A stretch of 64,000 nt of DNA from Variovorax sp. Root411 (GCF_001425205.1 NZ_LMDW01000001.1:931928-995927), one strand, 5' to 3'. Counted from the stretch's first letter, positions 1 through 10,430 are shown. Notes: generated by a model from the letters alone, not told the origin. Numbers and translations: made by a program.

Positions 1-435
1 TACGAAGGCATCCTCCCCGAAGAAGAGCTGCGCATGCTGGCCCCGGCCTCGCGCGAAGCCAAGTGGCGCGAGGCCATTGAATTCAGCGAACCCCAGGTGC
101 ACGTGGTCACGCTCGACGGCCAGATCGTCGGTTTCGTCGGCTTCGATCGCTCGCGCGACCCCAAGACTCCTCCGACGACTGGCGAGATCTGGGCGATCTA
201 CGTCAAGCCCGAGCACTGGGGCAAGGGCGCGGGCGTGGCCCTCTGGGATGCCGCGCGCGAAGGCCTGGAAGAAGAGGGCTGCACGACGGTCACCATCTGG
301 GTGCCCATCCGCAACGACCGCGCCATGCGCTTCCACGAACTCGCGGGCTTCAAGCGCGAGATGAAGACCGCCAAGACCACCGCCCTGGGCACGGTGCGCG
401 TCGAGGAAATCCGCCTCAAGCGCGACGTTTCCTGA
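1..435 (+). CDS. GNAT family N-acetyltransferase (5' truncated by window)
   Basis: The reading frame is open from the first base, so the true start lies upstream and only the last 144 residues are visible. They show the C-terminal part of a GNAT fold: a beta-strand ending in WAIYV, then a PEHWGKGAGVAL segment that matches the acetyl-CoA pyrophosphate-binding motif (R/Q-x-x-G-x-G/A), and late in the domain a NDRAMRFHELAGFKRE segment typical of GNAT enzymes. Such enzymes move an acetyl group from acetyl-CoA to an amine; the substrate cannot be read from sequence. The next gene begins one base after the stop, so the two may be cotranscribed. Confidence 0.85.
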   Translation, partial: YEGILPEEELRMLAPASREAKWREAIEFSEPQVHVVTLDGQIVGFVGFDRSRDPKTPPTTGEIWAIYVKPEHWGKGAGVALWDAAREGLEEEGCTTVTIWVPIRNDRAMRFHELAGFKREMKTAKTTALGTVRVEEIRLKRDVS

Positions 436-436
436 C

Positions 437-1120
437 ATGGACGCCGGCAGCAGCACCCTCGGCCACGCCGCGCGCGTGCGATCGCACCAGCGCCGCACGG
501 CTGTCGTGCAGTGGATACGCCGCACCCATGGCTGGTTCGGCCTGTGGGGTGCGGTGCTGGGGCTGCTGTTCGGCTTTAGTGGCATCTGGCTCAACCACCG
601 CAACGTGCTGAAGCTGCCGCAGGCCCAGGAGCGCACGCGCGTCCAACTGGCGCTGCCCGATCCGGTGCCGGAAACGCCCGAGGCGATGAGCCTGTGGCTG
701 CAAGGCGCGCTGCGCATGAGCGCGCCGCCCAGCTCCTCCCGCATCGAGCCGGCCAAGCCCGTTGCCTGGGCCGACAAGAGTGACAAGGGCACCCCGGCGC
801 TCATGCAGCCGGCGCATTGGGTGTTCAACTTCGGCGGCCCCAACGAGATCGTGCAGGCCGAGTACTGGCAGGGCAATCGCTCGGTCGGCGTCGCCACCAC
901 GCACAACGGCTTCGTCGCCACGCTCACCAACATGCACAAGGGCGGCGCCATGCCGCTGCCATGGATCCTGCTGGTCGACACGCTGGCCGGCAGCCTGATC
1001 TTCCTGTCGATCTCGGGCGTGGCGCTGTGGATGCTCACGCACCGCCGCCGCCGCGTGGGCCTGGCGCTGTTCGGCGCGTCGCTGGCCGCGATGCTGGCCA
1101 TTGCGCTCGGCGCCCTCTGA
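437..1120 (+). CDS. PepSY-associated transmembrane protein
   Basis: This is a 227-residue membrane protein. A helix at about residues 33-55 (HGWFGLWGAVLGLLFGFSGI) leads into a periplasmic stretch, and two further helices close the protein (about 175-200 and 205-227). The first helix, with its RRTHGWFGLWGA lead-in and conserved LNHR after the helix, matches the PepSY-associated TM helix family, whose larger members are often linked to iron or copper uptake and membrane redox. Function here is not known. It starts one base after the acetyltransferase stop and is probably translationally linked to it. About 115 bp without a recognised feature follow before the DUF808 gene. Confidence 0.7.
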   Translation: MDAGSSTLGHAARVRSHQRRTAVVQWIRRTHGWFGLWGAVLGLLFGFSGIWLNHRNVLKLPQAQERTRVQLALPDPVPETPEAMSLWLQGALRMSAPPSSSRIEPAKPVAWADKSDKGTPALMQPAHWVFNFGGPNEIVQAEYWQGNRSVGVATTHNGFVATLTNMHKGGAMPLPWILLVDTLAGSLIFLSISGVALWMLTHRRRRVGLALFGASLAAMLAIALGAL

Positions 1121-1237
1121 TTCGCCGGCGAACTCGCATGCCGGCTCCCGTTCAAGGCGCCCGCGTACGGTTATTGCAAGGGGCGGTTGGCGGCTGCGGA
1201 TAAGCTCGCCGCTTCTTTTTCAGCCCGAACCTTGCCC

Positions 1238-2146
<909 letters not shown>

Positions 2147-2162
2147 GAGGCCAGTTTGCCGG

Positions 2163-2375
2163 CTATTGGCGTGGCTTGCCGCGCTTCACCAGTTCGACCA
2201 CGATCAACGCCACGCCCAGCACCACCGCGAACCAGCCGACGAGATAGGCCCCGGCTACCATCTCGAACCAGCGCGTGCCCTGGAGAAAGCGCGGCCCCAG
2301 CAGAACGGCGGCGCCGATCACGAGGCAGAGGATGCCGCGTTCGAGCGTGCGGAGTTGTCGTTTGGGGTGCGCCAT
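2163..2375 (-). CDS. small two-helix membrane protein
   Basis: This is a 70-residue protein with a basic N-terminus (MAHPKRQLRTLERG) followed by two hydrophobic helices at about 14-32 and 40-62, and a basic C-terminus. I do not recognise a family. It lies 32 bp downstream of the beta-propeller lipoprotein gene on the same strand and is probably the last gene of that unit. A longer in-frame reading upstream is antisense-like and runs through the beta-propeller gene, so the short form is preferred. Confidence 0.6.
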   Translation of the reverse strand: MAHPKRQLRTLERGILCLVIGAAVLLGPRFLQGTRWFEMVAGAYLVGWFAVVLGVALIVVELVKRGKPRQ

Positions 2376-2407
2376 GGCTTGTTCTTCGTTCGGGGAGTGT
2401 GGATCGA

Positions 2408-3604
2408 TCAGTGCGTCATTGTCCCGCGCATCGCGGCCGGATGGCCCTGCAGCGGGAACGACTTGCCCGTCGGCACCAGCATGTCGCCGTCCAGCCGCAG
2501 GATCGTGATGTCCTGGTCGATGAAGTTGCCCACGTAGAGGTACTTGCCGTCGGCGCTCCACACCGCGCCTTCGGGCAGGCCGCGCACCTCCACCTCGTTG
2601 GCGCGCGTGACCTTCTTGCCGTCGATCTTCAGCAGCACCACCGAGCCGTTGCGGTTGTAGAAATACGCGCTCTTCGACGCGTTGCTGCCGCGCAGGATCA
2701 CCGCCACCGCATGCCGGCCGGTCGGGCTCACGGCCAGGCCCTCGGGTCCGTCGCCCACCACCACCTTGTCGACCACGCGCGGCGGTGCGGCTTCGAGGTC
2801 GATCACGCTCACGGTGTCGACCTGGCCGTCGGAGGCGCCCGAGTTGCCGTTGTCGGCCGTCAGCGCGAGCTTGCCGTCGGGCGTCACGTCGACGTTGTAG
2901 GGCCACAGGCCCGCCGCGAGGTCGACCTTGCCGTAGCTGACCTTCTCGCCGTTCACGTCGAGCAGCGCGATCTTGTGGCTCGGAAACTTGGCCGCCAGCG
3001 CACGCTTGCCGTCGGGCGTGAAGCGCACGTGCGCCACCGAATCGCCCATGGCCACGGTGTCGACCAGCGTCACCTTCTTGCCCGCGATGCGCAGCACGCT
3101 CACCGAGTTGTCGGCGCGGTTGGCCACCAGCGCGAGGTTGCCCGCGCGGTTGATCGACAGGCCCGAGGGCTGCTTGCCGACCTGCAGCGTGTCGAGCAGC
3201 CTGGGCGGCGTGGTGGTCAGGTCGATCACGAAGAGGCGGTTGTCGGGCACTTGCTTGCGCGCGCCGTTCTCCTCGACCACGTTGAGCGAGTTGGCGACCA
3301 GTGCCAGCGTTTCGCCGGGCGTGATCGCGAGGTTGGTCGGCGGCCCGGCGATGGTGTTGTCCAGCTGCAGCGTGCCCAGTACCTTGGGCGCCAGCGGGTC
3401 GGTGCCGATGTCGAGCACCTGCACCGTGTCGCGCCCCATCGGGCCGAGGGCCACGACGCCGGCGTCGTTCCACGACTGCTTCTCGTCGTTGGCGACCAGC
3501 ATCAGCTGGCGCTGCGGCACGGTGGGCGTCATGTTCGTGCAGCCGGAAAGCGCTGCAAGGGCGGCCAGGGTGAGGGCCGCGAGTGCGACGGGGCGGAACT
3601 TCAT
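2408..3604 (-). CDS. lipoprotein with YncE-type beta-propeller repeats
   Basis: The product has 398 residues. It starts with a lipoprotein signal (MKFRPVALAALTLAALAALSGC, lipobox LSGC near residue 22). The mature part holds repeated blades of the form ITPDGKLALTADNG, VSPTGRHAVAVI and SADGKYLYVGNF, typical of YncE/lactonase-like seven-bladed propellers found in the periplasm or on the inner face of the outer membrane. Such proteins often bind ligands or act as scaffolds; no catalytic residues are evident and the ligand is unknown. The in-frame region upstream of 3604 is not propeller-like and overlaps the opposite-strand DUF2164 gene, so translation is placed at the signal peptide. Confidence 0.8.
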   Translation of the reverse strand: MKFRPVALAALTLAALAALSGCTNMTPTVPQRQLMLVANDEKQSWNDAGVVALGPMGRDTVQVLDIGTDPLAPKVLGTLQLDNTIAGPPTNLAITPGETLALVANSLNVVEENGARKQVPDNRLFVIDLTTTPPRLLDTLQVGKQPSGLSINRAGNLALVANRADNSVSVLRIAGKKVTLVDTVAMGDSVAHVRFTPDGKRALAAKFPSHKIALLDVNGEKVSYGKVDLAAGLWPYNVDVTPDGKLALTADNGNSGASDGQVDTVSVIDLEAAPPRVVDKVVVGDGPEGLAVSPTGRHAVAVILRGSNASKSAYFYNRNGSVVLLKIDGKKVTRANEVEVRGLPEGAVWSADGKYLYVGNFIDQDITILRLDGDMLVPTGKSFPLQGHPAAMRGTMTH

Positions 3605-3709
3605 GCTGTCTGTCTCCGGTGTTGTTGTGCGCGCATGGTAGCGAACGGCGTGGCTTCGTCGCCAGACCCGCGCCCGGCACAATCGATCAATCCACTCCCC
3701 GGGGCCCAC

Positions 3710-3982
3710 ATGACCATCGAGATACCGAAGGAAGCGCGCCAGCAGGCCATCACCTCCATCGAGCGCTACTTCCGCGAGAACATGGAGGAGCCGATCGGCA
3801 ATATCGCGGCCGGCGCGCTGCTTGGCTTCTTCCTCGAAGAGGTCGGCCCGCTCGTCTACAACAAGGCCGTGGCGGATGTGCAGGAGCGCCTGCAATCGCG
3901 CATTTCGGAGGTCGACCTCGAAGTGCACGAGGACGAATTCCAGTATTGGCGCAAGTACGACAAGCAGAAGAAGGGAAGGTAG
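3710..3982 (+). CDS. DUF2164 family protein
   Basis: This 90-residue soluble protein begins MTIEIPKEARQQAITSIERY and continues ...EEPIGNIAAGALLGFFLEEVGPLVYNKAVADVQ, which matches the DUF2164 family along its full length. Family members are small cytoplasmic proteins of unknown function. The C-terminus is charged (WRKYDKQKKGR). It is transcribed divergently from the beta-propeller lipoprotein, with a 105-bp gap that must hold both promoters. Confidence 0.85.
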   Translation: MTIEIPKEARQQAITSIERYFRENMEEPIGNIAAGALLGFFLEEVGPLVYNKAVADVQERLQSRISEVDLEVHEDEFQYWRKYDKQKKGR

Positions 3983-4046
3983 GGCGTCGCGCCCGCGCAT
4001 CGCCGCGCATTCAGGAGTGCTTCAAAACGTTGCAGAATTCGAAGCC

Positions 4047-4469
4047 ATGCATCTCCACAGCACCTCCCCCCGTTCCGCGCTCACTCCCGTTCTGCGCGCC
4101 CTTGCCGCCTTGCCCTTCGTGCTGGCCGCGTCCATCGCCACCGCGCAGCAGGAGCCGTCCAGCTTTCCGCTGGATTCGGTCGGCTACCTGAACGAGGAGC
4201 TGCCCCGCATGGAAGCCGCCATCGCCGCGAGGGACCGCAGCTTCTTCCATGGCGCGATGGTCCGCACGGTGCAGTTCTCGGAACGCTGGGGCTTCAAGGT
4301 CAAGGCCAACCCCGATCTCGCGGCCTACCCGATGTGCACGTCGGCGGTGATGGACTACGTGGTCGTCGGCATGTGCAGGCTCACGCCTTCCGAGGAGTGC
4401 GAACCGGGGCTGGCCTCGCGCTTCGATGCCAATGTGCAGCGCTGCCGCGAAGCGGCCGCGAAAAAGTAG
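4047..4469 (+). CDS. secreted protein of unknown function
   Basis: The product has 140 residues. A signal peptide is clear: basic [10 protein letters not shown], hydrophobic [16 protein letters not shown], and an A-x-A-type cleavage near TAQ (about residue 33). The mature part of about 105 residues contains four cysteines (in PMCTS, GMCRL, EECEP and QRCRE), which could form two disulfides in the periplasm. No family is recognised. The ATG at 4047 is the start that places the signal peptide at the N-terminus. The next gene, an enoyl-CoA hydratase, follows after 22 bp. Confidence 0.65.
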   Translation: MHLHSTSPRSALTPVLRALAALPFVLAASIATAQQEPSSFPLDSVGYLNEELPRMEAAIAARDRSFFHGAMVRTVQFSERWGFKVKANPDLAAYPMCTSAVMDYVVVGMCRLTPSEECEPGLASRFDANVQRCREAAAKK

Positions 4470-4491
4470 ACGAAAGAAAGAGACACCCGCC

Positions 4492-5289
4492 ATGGACTAC
4501 GCCCGCTACCAGACCCTCGCCATCACGCGCCGAGGTGCGAATGGCGCGGTGCTCGACATCCAGATGCGGGCCGCCAATGGCAAGCTGCCTACGGCGGGCC
4601 ATGACGGCCACCGCGAGCTGGCCGAAATCTGGCGCGACGTGTCGGCCGACGAGTCCGTACGCTGCGCGGTGCTGCGGGGCGAGGGCCAGGGCTTCTCGGG
4701 CGGGGGCGACCTCGCGATGGTGCAGGACATGACCACCGACGACGTGGTGCGCCAGCGCGTGTGGCGCGAGGCGCGCGACCTCGTCTACAACATCATCAAC
4801 TGCGACAAGCCCATCGTCAGCGCCATGCATGGCCCGGCCGTGGGCGCGGGGCTGGTGGCGGGGCTGCTGGCCGACATTTCCATCGCCGCGAAGAACGCGA
4901 AGATCGTCGACGGCCACACGCGCCTGGGCGTGGCGGCGGGCGACCATGCAGCCATCGTGTGGCCGCTGCTGTGCGGCATGGCCAAGGCCAAATACCACCT
5001 GCTGCTGTGCGAGCCGGTGAGCGGCGAGGAGGCCGAGCGCATCGGCCTCGTGTCGCTTGCGGTGGAGGAGGCCGACCTGCTGCCGCGCGCCTACGAGGTG
5101 GCCGACCGGCTCGCGGCCGGCAGCCAGAGCGCCATTCGCCTGACCAAGTACGCGCTGAACAACTGGTTGCGCCAGGCCGGCCCGACCTTCGATGCTTCGC
5201 TGGCGCTCGAATTCATGGGCTTCGCGGGCGCCGACGTGCGCGAGGGCGTGGCCTCGCTGCGCGAACGGCGCGCGCCGAACTTCGGCTGA
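4492..5289 (+). CDS. enoyl-CoA hydratase/isomerase family protein
   Basis: This 265-residue protein carries the crotonase fold. The oxyanion-hole region [13 protein letters not shown] and the second hallmark [27 protein letters not shown] (about residues 100-130) are both present, as is the later segment [12 protein letters not shown]. Crotonases hydrate, isomerise or hydrolyse acyl-CoA thioesters through an enolate intermediate in the cytoplasm. In place of the second catalytic acid region the sequence reads [15 protein letters not shown], so the exact reaction is open. The start at 4492 follows the purine-rich stretch GAAAGAAAGAGA. It ends 4 bp before the convergent DUF2817 gene. Confidence 0.9.
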   Translation: MDYARYQTLAITRRGANGAVLDIQMRAANGKLPTAGHDGHRELAEIWRDVSADESVRCAVLRGEGQGFSGGGDLAMVQDMTTDDVVRQRVWREARDLVYNIINCDKPIVSAMHGPAVGAGLVAGLLADISIAAKNAKIVDGHTRLGVAAGDHAAIVWPLLCGMAKAKYHLLLCEPVSGEEAERIGLVSLAVEEADLLPRAYEVADRLAAGSQSAIRLTKYALNNWLRQAGPTFDASLALEFMGFAGADVREGVASLRERRAPNFG

Positions 5290-5293
5290 CAGG

Positions 5294-6397
5294 TCAGGCC
5301 TTGCGCAAACCTTGCAGCGTCTGCAGCAGCACGACGCGTGTCTGGCCCAGGATCATTCCCTTCCACTCGTCGTTGTCGCAGTAGAACGCGTCGCGCAGCT
5401 GTGCGCGGATCTCGCGCTTCTGCATCTCCGGCGCTTCGGGGTGGCGGCGCAGCCAGGTGTCGGCGCGCAGGCGCGTGAGCACTTCGCCGTCGGGCAGCGT
5501 GCCGAACTCCAGCCCCATCGGCGCGATCTTCGCGTTCGGGCATTCGTCGTACGCGGTCGAAATGACGGGGCCCGATACGTCGGCCGAGGCCGAGTCGCCG
5601 GCAAAGGGCGCAAACACGTCGGCGCCCCACCAGTCATGGGCTCGCGCGAGGTCTTCGGGCGCGTTGCGGCCCGGGTAGATCTTCTCGCCGTGGCCGTAGG
5701 GACCGAGGCCCGTGTGCATGTCGATCCAGCCGAGGTGCGTGGCCGACGCGGCGTACTTGCGCAGGATCGCGCGGATCGTCTTGTTGCTCCACGAGGGCGC
5801 GGTGCCACCGTAGAACAGGCCGTCGGGCGATGCGTACTGACCCTTGGTAACCGCCGCGCGAAACGCGCGCTTACCGTGCCTTTCGACGTAGGCGGCCACA
5901 GCCGCTTCGTCGGCGGCCGTGGGCGGCCAGGTCGCGGTCAGCACCAGTGGCTCGACCTCGGCGTACTCGGCGTTCACCGGCAGCGGCGCATGGAAGTCGA
6001 TGTGGTTGCGATTCAGGTCGATGTTGTCTTCGTTCGTGCGGTGCAGGTGCGAAAAGCCGTGCGGGTTGATCGCGTGCACCAGCAGCAGCGAGACGCCGGC
6101 CTGTTCCAGCCGCGAGAGCAGGTCGGCGTCGTTGAGCGTGGCGATCTGCGTGCCCGAGCCGCAGAAGCCCTCGGGCCCATGCGTGCCCGAGCTCACGAGC
6201 AGGACCTTCTTCGCGTCGATCGCGCCGATCAGCGCCACGTCAGTGGCCAGTTCTTCGCCGAGCGCGCCGCGGTGCGCTTCGAGCACGAACGACTCGACGG
6301 CCGCGCCGCGCTGCGCGGCGGCCTCGAGGAACTTGGCGCGGGCTTCGACATAAGTGCCCGAGAAAAAGCGTGTGGCGGCGGTGGGTTGTGCTTGCAT
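5294..6397 (-). CDS. DUF2817 family (M14-like) zinc hydrolase
   Basis: The 367-residue product has the features of an M14-type carboxypeptidase or deacylase: [16 protein letters not shown] holds a candidate zinc-binding H-x-x-E pair, [14 protein letters not shown] is the D-L-N-R motif of the family, [10 protein letters not shown] supplies the third zinc ligand, and GLEFGTLP a likely catalytic acid. It should cleave a peptide or acyl-amide bond; the substrate is unknown. No signal peptide is seen, so it is cytoplasmic. It lies 37 bp downstream of an MHS transporter gene on the same strand, which suggests that the transporter brings in what this enzyme cleaves. The divergent LysR gene is the likely regulator. 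Confidence 0.82.
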   Translation of the reverse strand: MQAQPTAATRFFSGTYVEARAKFLEAAAQRGAAVESFVLEAHRGALGEELATDVALIGAIDAKKVLLVSSGTHGPEGFCGSGTQIATLNDADLLSRLEQAGVSLLLVHAINPHGFSHLHRTNEDNIDLNRNHIDFHAPLPVNAEYAEVEPLVLTATWPPTAADEAAVAAYVERHGKRAFRAAVTKGQYASPDGLFYGGTAPSWSNKTIRAILRKYAASATHLGWIDMHTGLGPYGHGEKIYPGRNAPEDLARAHDWWGADVFAPFAGDSASADVSGPVISTAYDECPNAKIAPMGLEFGTLPDGEVLTRLRADTWLRRHPEAPEMQKREIRAQLRDAFYCDNDEWKGMILGQTRVVLLQTLQGLRKA

Positions 6398-6434
6398 GAG
6401 ATGAGGGCTCCTGTGCCTTGAAGATGGAAAGCCG

Positions 6435-7751
6435 TCAGGCCATCGCGTGGGCGCCCGCGGCATCGATGTCGCGGCCGGTATGGTCGCGCAGCCAGAGCAG
6501 GCCGAGCAGCGAGACCAGCGTCATCGCCACCAGGTACCACGCCGGTGCGAGCTTGCTGCCGGTGGCGTTGAGCAGCCAGGTGCTGATGAAGGGCGCGAAG
6601 CCGCCGAACAGCGCCACGCCCACGCTATACACCAGCGACATGCCGCTGGCGCGCACCGCCTTCGGGAACATCTCGGGCAGCATCGTGATGCCGGGCACCG
6701 TCTGCACCACGAGGCCGATGCTCAGCACGCCGAGCACGGTGAACAGCACCGTGGGCGTGGGCGAGGCGTTGAGCCACAGGAAGCCCGGGTAGATCAGGAT
6801 CGCCAGCACGATGCGGCTCCAGAGGATGAGCGGCTTGCGGCCCACCACGTCAGACAGCCTGCCTACGAAGGGCGCGAGCGCGAACGAGATCAGGCCGGTG
6901 AGCGCGGCGCCGAACAGCGCCACCGATGGCGTGAGGCCCAGCTCGCGCACCGCATACGTCGGCATGTAGAAGTTCACGACATAGGCTGCCGTGGTGCCGC
7001 CCACCAGCGAAAGAATGGCGGCCAGCGCCGTCCGGCCGTGCCGCGTGCAGACGATCTTCAGGCTGCTCTCGCGCGGTGCGGCGGCTTCCTCCGGCGAGAT
7101 GTGCAGCGACTCTTCGAGGTGGCGGCGGATGTACATGCCCACCGGCGCGATCAGCATGCCGATGACGAAGGGCACGCGCCAGCCCCAGCTCTGCATCGCC
7201 TCGGGCGTGAGCGTGAAGGTGAGCCCGCCCACCACCATGGCACCGAGCATCACGCCCAGGCCCTGGCTCGCGAACTGCCAGCTCGCCATGTAGCCGCGGT
7301 TGGCGGGCGTGGCGTGCTCGACCAGCAGCGTGGTCGAAGCGCCGACCTCGCCGCCGGCCGAGAAACCCTGGATCAGCCGTGCCAGCACGATGACGACGGG
7401 CGCCGCCACGCCGATGGCCGCATACGTGGGCGTGAACGCGATCAGCGCGCAGCCCAGCGCTATCAGGAAGATGGTCAGCGTCATGGCCTTCTTGCGGCCC
7501 GCGCGGTCGGCGTACGCGCCGATGACGATGCCGCCCAGCGGCCGCATGATGAAACCCACGCCGAAGCTCGCCACCGTCAGCAGCAGCTGGCCGTACGAGT
7601 TGAAGGTCGGAAAGAACAGCTTGCCGATCACCAGCGCCAGGAAGCCGTAGACGGTGAAGTCGAAGAACTCCAGCCCGTTGCCGATGGTGGTGGCAACGAT
7701 GGTCTGGCGCCTGCGTGCGGATGACGAAGGCGGGTTGCTTGGGTTGCTCAT
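6435..7751 (-). CDS. MHS-family MFS metabolite:proton symporter
   Basis: The product has 438 residues and about twelve hydrophobic segments. The loop 2-3 signature of the major facilitator superfamily reads GAYADRAGRKK (residues 78-88), with a second copy FVGRLSDVVGRKP in the C-terminal half. The start, ATTIGNGLEFFDFTVYGFLA, is typical of the metabolite:H+ symporter subfamily (citrate, proline/betaine, alpha-ketoglutarate carriers). It likely imports an organic or amino acid-like compound with protons. A good ribosome site (GGAGAGAC) precedes the ATG at 7751. It is cotranscribed with the DUF2817 hydrolase and divergent from a LysR gene. Confidence 0.92.
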   Translation of the reverse strand: MSNPSNPPSSSARRRQTIVATTIGNGLEFFDFTVYGFLALVIGKLFFPTFNSYGQLLLTVASFGVGFIMRPLGGIVIGAYADRAGRKKAMTLTIFLIALGCALIAFTPTYAAIGVAAPVVIVLARLIQGFSAGGEVGASTTLLVEHATPANRGYMASWQFASQGLGVMLGAMVVGGLTFTLTPEAMQSWGWRVPFVIGMLIAPVGMYIRRHLEESLHISPEEAAAPRESSLKIVCTRHGRTALAAILSLVGGTTAAYVVNFYMPTYAVRELGLTPSVALFGAALTGLISFALAPFVGRLSDVVGRKPLILWSRIVLAILIYPGFLWLNASPTPTVLFTVLGVLSIGLVVQTVPGITMLPEMFPKAVRASGMSLVYSVGVALFGGFAPFISTWLLNATGSKLAPAWYLVAMTLVSLLGLLWLRDHTGRDIDAAGAHAMA

Positions 7752-7877
7752 GTCTCTCCAGTGTTTGCTTTTCGAAGGTGTCGGTCGAAGGTATGCCTTC
7801 GATCGCGCCGGATGCTAGAGACTCGCCGCTGTCATGAAAAGACAATAATTGGGCGTCAAAGATAACTTTTGGTTGTC

Positions 7878-8780
7878 ATGAAGCCCAATCAGTTGCACGC
7901 CTTCGTGGCGGTGGTCGAGCAGATGAGCATCCGTGCCGCGGCCCGCGTGCTGGGCATTTCCCAGCCGGCCGTGACCAAGATCGTGCGGGAGCTGGAGCGC
8001 GAGGTCGGCGCGCCGCTGGTGGAGCGCAGCGTCAAGGGCGTGCGGCTCACCGAGTTCGGCAAGGCCTTTGCGCCGCGCGCGCGGCTGCTGCTGGCCGACA
8101 TGCAGCGCGCACGCGACGAGATCGCGCAGATCCGCGATGGGCTCACGGGCAAGGTCTCGCTGGCCGTCAGCACCTCGTTCGCGCTCACGGTGCTACCGGC
8201 TGCGTTCAAGGATTTCCATGCGCGGCTGCCGGCGGTCGACGTGCAGTTCAGCGAAACCGTGCTGCCCTGGATGCTGGCGCGCCTGCGCGAGGGCTCGCTC
8301 GACTTCGCGGTGGCGCACGTGGTGCCGGGCCGGCTCGATCCGCAGTTCGAGGCCATGGAGCTCTTTCCGGTGAAGCTGGTGGTGGGCCTGCGCGAGCGCC
8401 ACCCGCTGCGCGCGAGCCGCTCGATCCGCGAACTGCACAAGGCCGAGTGGATTCTTCCGGGTGACGACCACTTCAGCGGCCGCGATGCCATGTCGCCACT
8501 GCTGCCACTGGGCCTGCCGCCGCCCCCGCGAGTGATCCAGGGGCAGTCGGTCACGGTGGCGCTGGCGCTGGTCGGGCAGATGGACCTCGTCGGCATGTTC
8601 GTCGAGCCGCTGGCGACGCTGGCCTTCAAGCGCCACGGCATCCGGCGCGTGGAGGTCGAGGAGGAGCTGCCGATGCTCAGCGTCAGTGTCATCAAGCGCC
8701 GTGGGCAGCTGCTGACGCCGGCCGCGCAGCATTTCGTCGAATGCATCCAGCGGGCCTCCGTGGCGGCGATGGGCGGTTAG
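7878..8780 (+). CDS. LysR-type transcriptional regulator
   Basis: This 300-residue protein has an N-terminal winged helix-turn-helix (residues 2-60, MKPNQLHAFVAVVEQMSIRAAARVLGISQPAVTK read in two parts) followed by the effector-binding domain (about 90-295). It is divergent from the MHS transporter/DUF2817 pair with 126 bp between starts, the classic layout in which a LysR protein controls its neighbour from a shared intergenic region. The effector is presumably the transported compound or its breakdown product. An in-frame TTG at 7869 is possible, but the ATG at 7878 gives the usual N-terminus. The stop overlaps the convergent glutathione transferase stop by 4 bp. Confidence 0.92.
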   Translation: MKPNQLHAFVAVVEQMSIRAAARVLGISQPAVTKIVRELEREVGAPLVERSVKGVRLTEFGKAFAPRARLLLADMQRARDEIAQIRDGLTGKVSLAVSTSFALTVLPAAFKDFHARLPAVDVQFSETVLPWMLARLREGSLDFAVAHVVPGRLDPQFEAMELFPVKLVVGLRERHPLRASRSIRELHKAEWILPGDDHFSGRDAMSPLLPLGLPPPPRVIQGQSVTVALALVGQMDLVGMFVEPLATLAFKRHGIRRVEVEEELPMLSVSVIKRRGQLLTPAAQHFVECIQRASVAAMGG

Positions 8781-9418
8781 TTTGGAGGAAAGTCGATGCC
8801 GGCATCGCCGGTCTTCCATGGCGCGTACTTGTGCATGGCGCGCTCGAACAGGTCCGAGGCGGTCCAGCCTGACAGCCATGTTCGCAGGCGGGGCCAGGGC
8901 TGGGCATCGAACCATGCCGGGTCGACCATCGCGAACTGGCGCACGAAGGGCATGACGGCGGCGTCGGCCAGCGTTGCGTGGGCGCCGGCCAGATGCGGCG
9001 TGGCCGACAGCCTGGCTTCGAGGCCGCGCAGGAACTGGGCGCCGCGCTCGCGGGCGGGTTCTCCGCCATCCGCATGCCGGTCGGGATACTTGTAGCGGTC
9101 GAGCTGGGGCTTGAAGTCGTCGTCGCAGGCGGCGACCAGCGCGAGCATGTCCTGCAGCGTGCCGGTGCCGGGCTCCAGCCAGCGCCGCGGGTCGTTGCGG
9201 CGCAGGGCCCACAGCATCACGTCGAGGCTCTGTTCCAGCACCTTGCCGTCTTCGGTGAGCAGTACGGGCACCGTGCCCTTGGGCGAGGCACGCAGCATCT
9301 CGGCGGGCTTGTTCTTCAGCACCACCTCGCGCAGCTTGCAAGGCTGTTCGCTGGCGACCAGCGCGAGGCGGGCACGCATCGCGTAGGGGCAGCGGCGGAA
9401 TGAATAGAGAACGGGCAT
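8777..9418 (-). CDS. glutathione S-transferase family protein
   Basis: The product has 213 residues. It opens with a thioredoxin-like domain, MPVLYSFRRCPYAMRARLAL, in which Cys10-Pro11 sit at the usual active-site position, followed by SPKGTVPVL with the cis-proline loop and EQSLDVMLW for glutathione contact. The remaining part is the all-helical C-terminal domain ending LFERAMHKYAPW. It likely binds glutathione and conjugates or reduces small electrophiles in the cytoplasm. It is transcribed divergently from an AraC-family regulator with about 80 bp between starts. Confidence 0.88.
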   Translation of the reverse strand: MPVLYSFRRCPYAMRARLALVASEQPCKLREVVLKNKPAEMLRASPKGTVPVLLTEDGKVLEQSLDVMLWALRRNDPRRWLEPGTGTLQDMLALVAACDDDFKPQLDRYKYPDRHADGGEPARERGAQFLRGLEARLSATPHLAGAHATLADAAVMPFVRQFAMVDPAWFDAQPWPRLRTWLSGWTASDLFERAMHKYAPWKTGDAGIDFPPN

Positions 9419-9500
9419 GTGCAGCGGACAGGCGAAGCGTTCGATTTTCAGCCACGGTGGAGCGCTCGCGCGGCAGCGGGTTTTTCCACACAATCGCCGC

Positions 9501-10376
9501 ATGGGCGAACGCCTCTTCCTCCGGCTCGACGACGACCCCTTGCACGGGCCTGAATCGAGCGTGCCCGCAGGAACGCTGCGCGCGCTGCCGGTGAGAGCCG
9601 CGCTGCGCGGCCATGTCTCGCACATCCTGCTGTACCGCGAGACCTTTGCCGAAGGCCATGAGGTGAATGAACGCGTGCTGCCCGATGGTGCGGCGCGGTT
9701 GGTCTTCAACTTCGGTGATGCGCCGTCGGCCGATGGCAGGGAAGGGCATGCGGTGGAAGCCGTCGGCGCTTCGGCTGCACCAGTCGTGGTGCGCATGCGG
9801 CGGAAGGTGGAGGGGCTCGCCCTCACCTTGCGCCCCGGCGCTGCCGCCGCGCTGCTGGGACTGCCGGCCGGCGAGATCGGAGGCAGTGCCGTGCATCTCG
9901 ACACGCTGTGGCGTGGCGAAGGCGCGGAACTGCTGGAGCGCATGGCCGAGGCGCGGGGCGAAGCGGCGCGGGTGGTGTTGTTGCACTCAGCCTTGCAGCG
10001 CCGGCTTCGCGGCGGCGGCACCGCTGCGGGCAACGCAGCCGCCGCCATGCATGCAGTTCGGCTCATCACGGCATCCGACGGACGGCGGCCATTGCGCGAG
10101 GTGGCAACCGCGGTCGGTGTTGGCGAGCGGCGCCTGCAGCAGCTCTTCCATGCCCATGTAGGCCTTTCGCCGCGCACGTGGAGCCGGCTCGCGCGCATGC
10201 ACGGCTGCCTGCGCGCGCTGCGCCTGCGGCCGTCGCCCGCTTGGGCCGACGTGGCGTTTGAGGGCGGTTTCTACGACCAGTCGCATATGGTCAACGAGTT
10301 CCGCGCGCTGTGCGGCGTCACGCCCACCGAGTTCATGGGCCGGGCGGTTTCGGTTTCTTCCAAGACGACGGGCTGA
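9501..10376 (+). CDS. AraC-family transcriptional regulator
   Basis: The 291-residue product has an N-terminal sensory domain (RGHVSHILLYRETFAEGHEV, then VLPDGAARLVFNFGD), matching the DUF6597 type often fused to AraC domains. A C-terminal AraC DNA-binding domain covers about residues 190-285, with LREVATAVGVGERRLQQLFHAHVGLSPRTW and WADVAFEGGFYDQSHMVNEFRALCGVTPTEF as its two helix-turn-helix units. It lies divergent from the glutathione transferase gene and 54 bp upstream of an SDR gene, either of which may be its target. The ATG at 9501 is chosen because the longer reading frame upstream overlaps the divergent promoter region. Confidence 0.88.
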   Translation: MGERLFLRLDDDPLHGPESSVPAGTLRALPVRAALRGHVSHILLYRETFAEGHEVNERVLPDGAARLVFNFGDAPSADGREGHAVEAVGASAAPVVVRMRRKVEGLALTLRPGAAAALLGLPAGEIGGSAVHLDTLWRGEGAELLERMAEARGEAARVVLLHSALQRRLRGGGTAAGNAAAAMHAVRLITASDGRRPLREVATAVGVGERRLQQLFHAHVGLSPRTWSRLARMHGCLRALRLRPSPAWADVAFEGGFYDQSHMVNEFRALCGVTPTEFMGRAVSVSSKTTG

Positions 10377-10430
10377 GGGCGGACTATCTTCATCCGCTCT
10401 CATGCAAAACGGATCGAAGGAGCCCATCGA

